Shown here: positions 11,985 through 12,627 of the stretch, piece after piece
Layout: every line of letters starts with the position of its first letter
Numbering within the stretch: the first letter of the stretch is position 1
NCBI GenBank assembly: GCA_028678555.1
Contig: JAJRDF010000016.1
Coordinates: forward strand, 1 to 12,627
Reading direction: 5' to 3'
Source of the DNA: Methanomicrobiales archaeon
Lineage (GTDB): Archaea; Halobacteriota; Methanomicrobia; Methanomicrobiales; JACTUA01
Length of the DNA: 12,627 nt
The notes under the pieces: model-generated
What the model saw: the letters and a program-made list of their open reading frames with translations, nothing else
What the model was told of the DNA's origin: nothing
The model's database searches: none
Position numbers and translations under genes: made by a program

Positions 11985-12627
11985 TCAGGAACCGTTGTAC
12001 TGGAGATCGTACTCGCTGTTCAGCACGTGCTCCTTGACCACGGTGCCCGGGGCCACGGTCACCTCGGGCCAGATGCGGGTTCCCGAGTGAACCACCACCT
12101 TGTCGGCCAGGTGGACCCGGGGGCCGATGACGGTATCGTTCTCGATACTGCAGTCGTCCCCGACCACCGTATCGTTGTCGATCACGCTCCCGCTGATGGA
12201 GCTGTTCCGGCCCACCACCACCCGGTTGTAGATGGACGAGGAGAAGATCTTGGTGTGCCCCCGGATCGTGCACCCCTCCCCGAGAGAGGTATAGGGTCCC
12301 ACCAGCACGTGTTCCCCTATGGTGGTTCCTGCCCCGATGGCCACCGGCCCGATGATCCGGGACCCGGCGGCCAGGGTGATGGAGCCACCCATCTGCACCG
12401 GCCCCACGACCCGGGCCCCGTGCATGGCCAGGTCGCCGCTGATGCTCGTGTGGGGCAGCTCCTGCAGCTTCCAACGTTCGGCCTGCCGGAGGGACCGGGG
12501 GCTCCCCACGTCCGTCCAGTTGCCCCGTGCCAGCCAGCCCTTCAGGAGCTTCCCTTCCTCCATGAGGGCAGGGAACAGGTCCCGGGCAAAGTCGTACTTC
12601 TTCCCTGCAGGGATGTGGTCCAGCACC
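11985..12627 (-). CDS. Sugar-phosphate nucleotidyltransferase with beta-helix domain, C-terminal part (cut by window end)
   Basis: The frame is open to the last base, so only the final 214 residues are seen and the N-terminal nucleotide loop is missing. The first 60 residues finish the transferase fold: LDHIPAGKKYDFARDLFPALMEE and the ARGNWTDVGSP turn with the second metal-binding Asp. From about residue 60 onward come left-handed beta-helix hexads, for instance GPVAIGAGTTIGEHVLVGPY, then SVIDNDTVVGDDC and VAPGTVVKEHVL. This arrangement is common in archaeal mannose-1-phosphate guanylyltransferase-like and glucose-1-phosphate thymidylyltransferase-like proteins. The beta helix may carry an acetyltransferase or only help oligomerise, which the sequence does not settle. 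It converges with the CBS protein gene from 14 bases. It differs from the short transferase at 1695. Confidence 0.9.
   Translation of the reverse strand, partial: VLDHIPAGKKYDFARDLFPALMEEGKLLKGWLARGNWTDVGSPRSLRQAERWKLQELPHTSISGDLAMHGARVVGPVQMGGSITLAAGSRIIGPVAIGAGTTIGEHVLVGPYTSLGEGCTIRGHTKIFSSSIYNRVVVGRNSSISGSVIDNDTVVGDDCSIENDTVIGPRVHLADKVVVHSGTRIWPEVTVAPGTVVKEHVLNSEYDLQYNGS

Noticed and set aside
10582..12474. Minus-strand open frame of 630 codons across hsp20 and the CBS gene
   Set aside because: It is opposite two well-supported genes and is rich in His, Gly, Asp and Gln with no domain, typical of an antisense shadow.

Overview
The window is GC-rich archaeal DNA, most likely from a methanogen of the order Methanomicrobiales. 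That rests on topoisomerase VI A and B genes of archaeal type, DUF371 and HVO_0476-type zinc-finger proteins, a CBS-ParB fusion typical of methanogens, Shine-Dalgarno sites of the GGAGGTGA kind, and several genes with a TATA-like box about 27-33 bp before an ATG that lacks a ribosome site (leaderless style). The genus is not claimed.

Left block (1-3331, + strand): the end of a cell-surface sugar operon. It holds a GT4 glycosyltransferase cut by the window edge, a LegB-like NAD-dependent sugar-nucleotide 4,6-dehydratase, a sugar-1-phosphate nucleotidyltransferase and an Rmd-like 4-keto-sugar reductase, joined by ATGA overlaps or a 9-bp gap. Together they could activate a sugar, make its 4-keto-6-deoxy form, reduce it and transfer it to a glycan.

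Middle block (8121-3676, - strand): a tight run of a small membrane protein, hisS, top6B and top6A. top6B has no ATG, GTG or TTG that would give a complete protein. Homology and a perfect Shine-Dalgarno site point to a CTG start at 6559, inside the end of hisS. The block is flanked by two gaps of about 340 bp (3332-3675 and 8122-8465) that carry three copies of a GC-rich hairpin repeat and other foldable sequences.

Right block (8466-12627): compact, alternating single genes. DUF371 (-) and the HVO_0476-type protein (+) diverge from 34 bp and appear leaderless with interlocked promoters. The HVO_0476-type gene converges on a thioredoxin-like gene, and the two share one CTATAG palindrome as their final Leu-stop codons. 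A membrane-anchored, possibly FKBP-like protein diverges from an hsp20 gene with a strong TATA palindrome and a hairpin in its leader. A two-CBS plus ParB/Srx-fold protein follows, and then the C-terminal part of a second sugar nucleotidyltransferase with a left-handed beta-helix, cut by the right edge.

No complete new defence or mobile system was seen. The strongest leads are the CTG start of top6B, the repeat family, the CBS-ParB/SerK-like protein and the uncommon sugar pathway.
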